This document shows positions 62,553-64,000 of a stretch of DNA of 64,000 nt, in pieces (position 1 is the stretch's first letter; each line of letters begins with the position of its first letter). The stretch covers positions 124,001-188,000 of the forward strand of contig NZ_JANAEZ010000004.1 in assembly GCF_024813435.1 (NCBI RefSeq). Reading direction: 5' to 3'. This DNA comes from Cognataquiflexum gelatinilyticum. GTDB taxonomy: Bacteria; Bacteroidota; Bacteroidia; Cytophagales; Cyclobacteriaceae. The position numbers and the translations under genes were made by a program. The notes under the pieces were generated by a model that was not told the origin of the DNA, did not search any database, and saw nothing but the letters and a program-made list of their open reading frames with translations.

Positions 62553-63323
62553 GAATTCAACCCTCTCCAACACCAACCCATTAGTAGGAACTGCCACAGA
62601 AATGGGAGTTGCATTGTCTGAATCCAAGGCATTTTTCAAGTCGTCCAATGTTATTTTTCCCAATCCCAAGTCCATCAAAGCCGCCATCATTATCCTAACC
62701 TGATACCTGAGAAATCCTTTCCCCTTGACGGAAAAAGTGGAGGCTTTTTCTGGAATAAAGCCTTTTCCAGCCTCAGAATGGGTACAAAGGTCAGACTCCA
62801 AAACTTCTCTTACATAATCATCTGTCACTTTATCGATGGAGCAAAACCTGCGGAAATCATGTTTCCCCTCAAAAAGTTTGGCACCCTTTTTCATCAAATC
62901 AAGATCAGGTATTCCTTCAAAAAATATTAGGTTTCCTGCCGCAAATGGGTGAAATTTTTCCCCAATCGCAAAGTGATAGCGGTATTCCTTCCAAGCGACA
63001 TCCTGAATAATATTGAAGGTCAATGGTACTGGATGAAACTCTAATAACCTTATATCTGAAGACAAAATTGAATTTAATTCATCAAGAAGATCGGGAAAGA
63101 TTTCATGTTTCAAAAACAGCTCGAAGGCACCACGATTACAGGAAACCCCGGTATCCGTCCTGCTTGCGCCAAGGATGGTAAAATCCTCATGTCCCAAAAC
63201 ATACCTGAATGCCTTTTCTAAAGTACCTTGGATAGTTTTTACTCCGGGCTGCTTTTGCCAACCGTGATACCGAAGTCCTAAATACTGCAGGTAAAAAAGA
63301 TAAGTAAATGGTCTGGTTTGCAT
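62544..63323 (-). CDS. truA: tRNA pseudouridine synthase A
   Basis: Makes pseudouridine at positions 38-40 of the tRNA anticodon arm. The ATG at 63323 gives 259 residues; a TTG frame eight codons earlier is less likely. YLQYLGLRYHGWQKQPGVKT is the N-terminal signature, the catalytic aspartate is in LGASRTDTGVSCNRGAFELF, then YRYHFAIGEKFHPFAAG, LFEGKHDFRRFCSIDKV and FLRYQVRIMMAALMDLGLGK. The usual length for the family. It is behind leuB on the same strand with a hairpin between them, so it is probably a separate transcript. Confidence 0.94.
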   Translation of the reverse strand: MQTRPFTYLFYLQYLGLRYHGWQKQPGVKTIQGTLEKAFRYVLGHEDFTILGASRTDTGVSCNRGAFELFLKHEIFPDLLDELNSILSSDIRLLEFHPVPLTFNIIQDVAWKEYRYHFAIGEKFHPFAAGNLIFFEGIPDLDLMKKGAKLFEGKHDFRRFCSIDKVTDDYVREVLESDLCTHSEAGKGFIPEKASTFSVKGKGFLRYQVRIMMAALMDLGLGKITLDDLKNALDSDNATPISVAVPTNGLVLERVEFKK

Positions 63324-63373
63324 TTTGGAATACTGGGGAAATGACAAATAAAGGGATCATGCTTTCCAAATAC

Positions 63374-63409
63374 AAAACCCTCCAAAAGATTTGAACTTTT
63401 GGAGGGTTT
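63374..63409 (-). terminator. Hairpin between leuB and truA, terminator of leuB
   Basis: AAACCCTCCAAAAG (63375-63388) pairs exactly with CTTTTGGAGGGTTT (63396-63409); on the minus strand TTTT follows the stem. It lies about 26 bases after the leuB stop. The T run is short. Confidence 0.75.
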
Positions 63410-63434
63410 ATATCAAGAATTAATTTTTTCAATT

Positions 63435-64000
63435 TTAAATATTAGCTGCCAGCCAATCCCCCACTTCCGAGGTCTTGTAGGCTTTTCCTCCCTCGGCGAT
63501 GTCTTCTGTAACGATTCCTTCTGCCAGTGATTTATTGACCACATCAGAAATGGCTTTTGCTTCTTCCCTCAGGTCAAATGCATACTCGAACATCATTGCT
63601 GCCGATAGGATTGTTCCTAATGGATTTGCGATATCCTTGCCTGCAGCTTGAGGATAAGAACCGTGTATCGGTTCAAAAAGCTTGTTGTCAGTACCCAATG
63701 ATGCAGAAGGCATCAAACCCATAGAACCTGAAATCACTGAGGCTTCGTCTGTCAGGATATCTCCAAACAGGTTTTCCGTAATCAAAACATCATATGCTTT
63801 TGGCCATTGTATCAAACGCATGGCGACGGCATCTACAAACTCATATTCCACTTTGACGTCACTATATTCCGTAGCTAATTCCTGCACAGTCTCTCTCCAA
63901 AGTCTGGAAGTAGCCAAGACATTGGCTTTGTCCACACAGGTCAATAATTTTCTTCTCTTCAGGGCAGCTTCGAATCCCATTCTTGCCAACCTCGTGATTT
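63435..64000 (-). CDS. leuB: 3-isopropylmalate dehydrogenase, 3' part (runs off window)
   Basis: Oxidative decarboxylation of 3-isopropylmalate in leucine synthesis. Only the C-terminal part (about 188 residues of some 350) is inside; the frame is open to base 64000, reading ITRLARMGFEAALKRRK at the edge. Visible are the conserved VDKANVLATSRLWRETV, EYEFVDAVAMRL, DVLITENLFGDILTDEASVI with the metal-binding aspartates, GSMGLMPSASLG and LFEPIHGSYPQAAGKDIANP, the NAD-binding loop. This set is diagnostic for LeuB over isocitrate dehydrogenase. No break is visible. truA follows on the same strand after a terminator hairpin. Confidence 0.95.
   Translation of the reverse strand, partial: ITRLARMGFEAALKRRKLLTCVDKANVLATSRLWRETVQELATEYSDVKVEYEFVDAVAMRLIQWPKAYDVLITENLFGDILTDEASVISGSMGLMPSASLGTDNKLFEPIHGSYPQAAGKDIANPLGTILSAAMMFEYAFDLREEAKAISDVVNKSLAEGIVTEDIAEGGKAYKTSEVGDWLAANI

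Noticed and set aside
1..64000. CRISPR arrays, insertion sequences, rRNA and ordinary tRNA genes
   Set aside because: None recognised on either strand; the only T-arm motif found belongs to the tmRNA.

Overview
The window is a chromosomal piece of a Bacteroidota genome, most likely order Cytophagales and close to Cyclobacteriaceae. The evidence is: exported proteins with type IX secretion sorting ends and a PorD-like gene; DUF4249, DUF5687, DUF4835 and DUF3078 families; a Bacteroidota-type omega subunit; promoter elements of the form TAnnTTTG instead of E. coli-type boxes; and a tmRNA whose tag reads GETSYAMAA. Genus is not determinable by eye.

Layout. 1-6.5 kb: a broken ParE/RelE toxin at the window edge, then xerD, pyrD, ftsK, a LolA-like carrier and pyrF (chromosome dimer resolution plus two pyrimidine steps). 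6.5-17.5 kb: a sugar block with two Gfo/Idh oxidoreductases, a DUF1080 protein, a TIM-barrel isomerase and a beta-propeller (a set resembling the glycoside-hydrolase-independent 3-keto-sugar pathway), followed by an operon of Gfo/Idh, sodium symporter and a one-chain NagB-NagA fusion. Several of these carry twin-arginine signals and should work in the periplasm. 17.6-22.4 kb: a two-propeller membrane histidine kinase and a partner lipoprotein. 22.9-28.8 kb: two peptidases, an O-methyltransferase, a LysM transglycosylase and a DUF3078 protein. 28.8-31.3 kb: dnaX, split at an A10 run in a way that looks like programmed -1 frameshifting (gamma/tau), and the tmRNA gene ssrA. 31.3-37.1 kb: an ABC exporter, nitroreductase, rarA and a Tat-exported isomerase. 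37.3-44.7 kb: a TonB-receptor operon with a tandem pair of DUF4249 lipoproteins and no SusD. 44.7-52.3 kb: MscS channel, a large unrecognised membrane protein, malate dehydrogenase, a stand-alone cyclic-nucleotide domain and tilS. 52.4-60.0 kb: OstA-like protein, a T9SS cargo, then bamD-rpoZ-coaBC-porD-recN. 60.0-61.6 kb: an AT-rich, apparently foreign membrane-protein gene flanked by GTTAGG-type motifs and by degenerate heptamer repeats. 61.6-64.0 kb: fabI, truA and the 3' part of leuB.

Most of the window is housekeeping. The parts worth a second look are the dnaX slippage site with its SD-like stimulator, the NagB-NagA fusion and its operon, the 3-keto-sugar gene set, the 7-nt periodic repeat before fabI, the cassette-like foreign gene, and the toxin interrupted by a single TGA.
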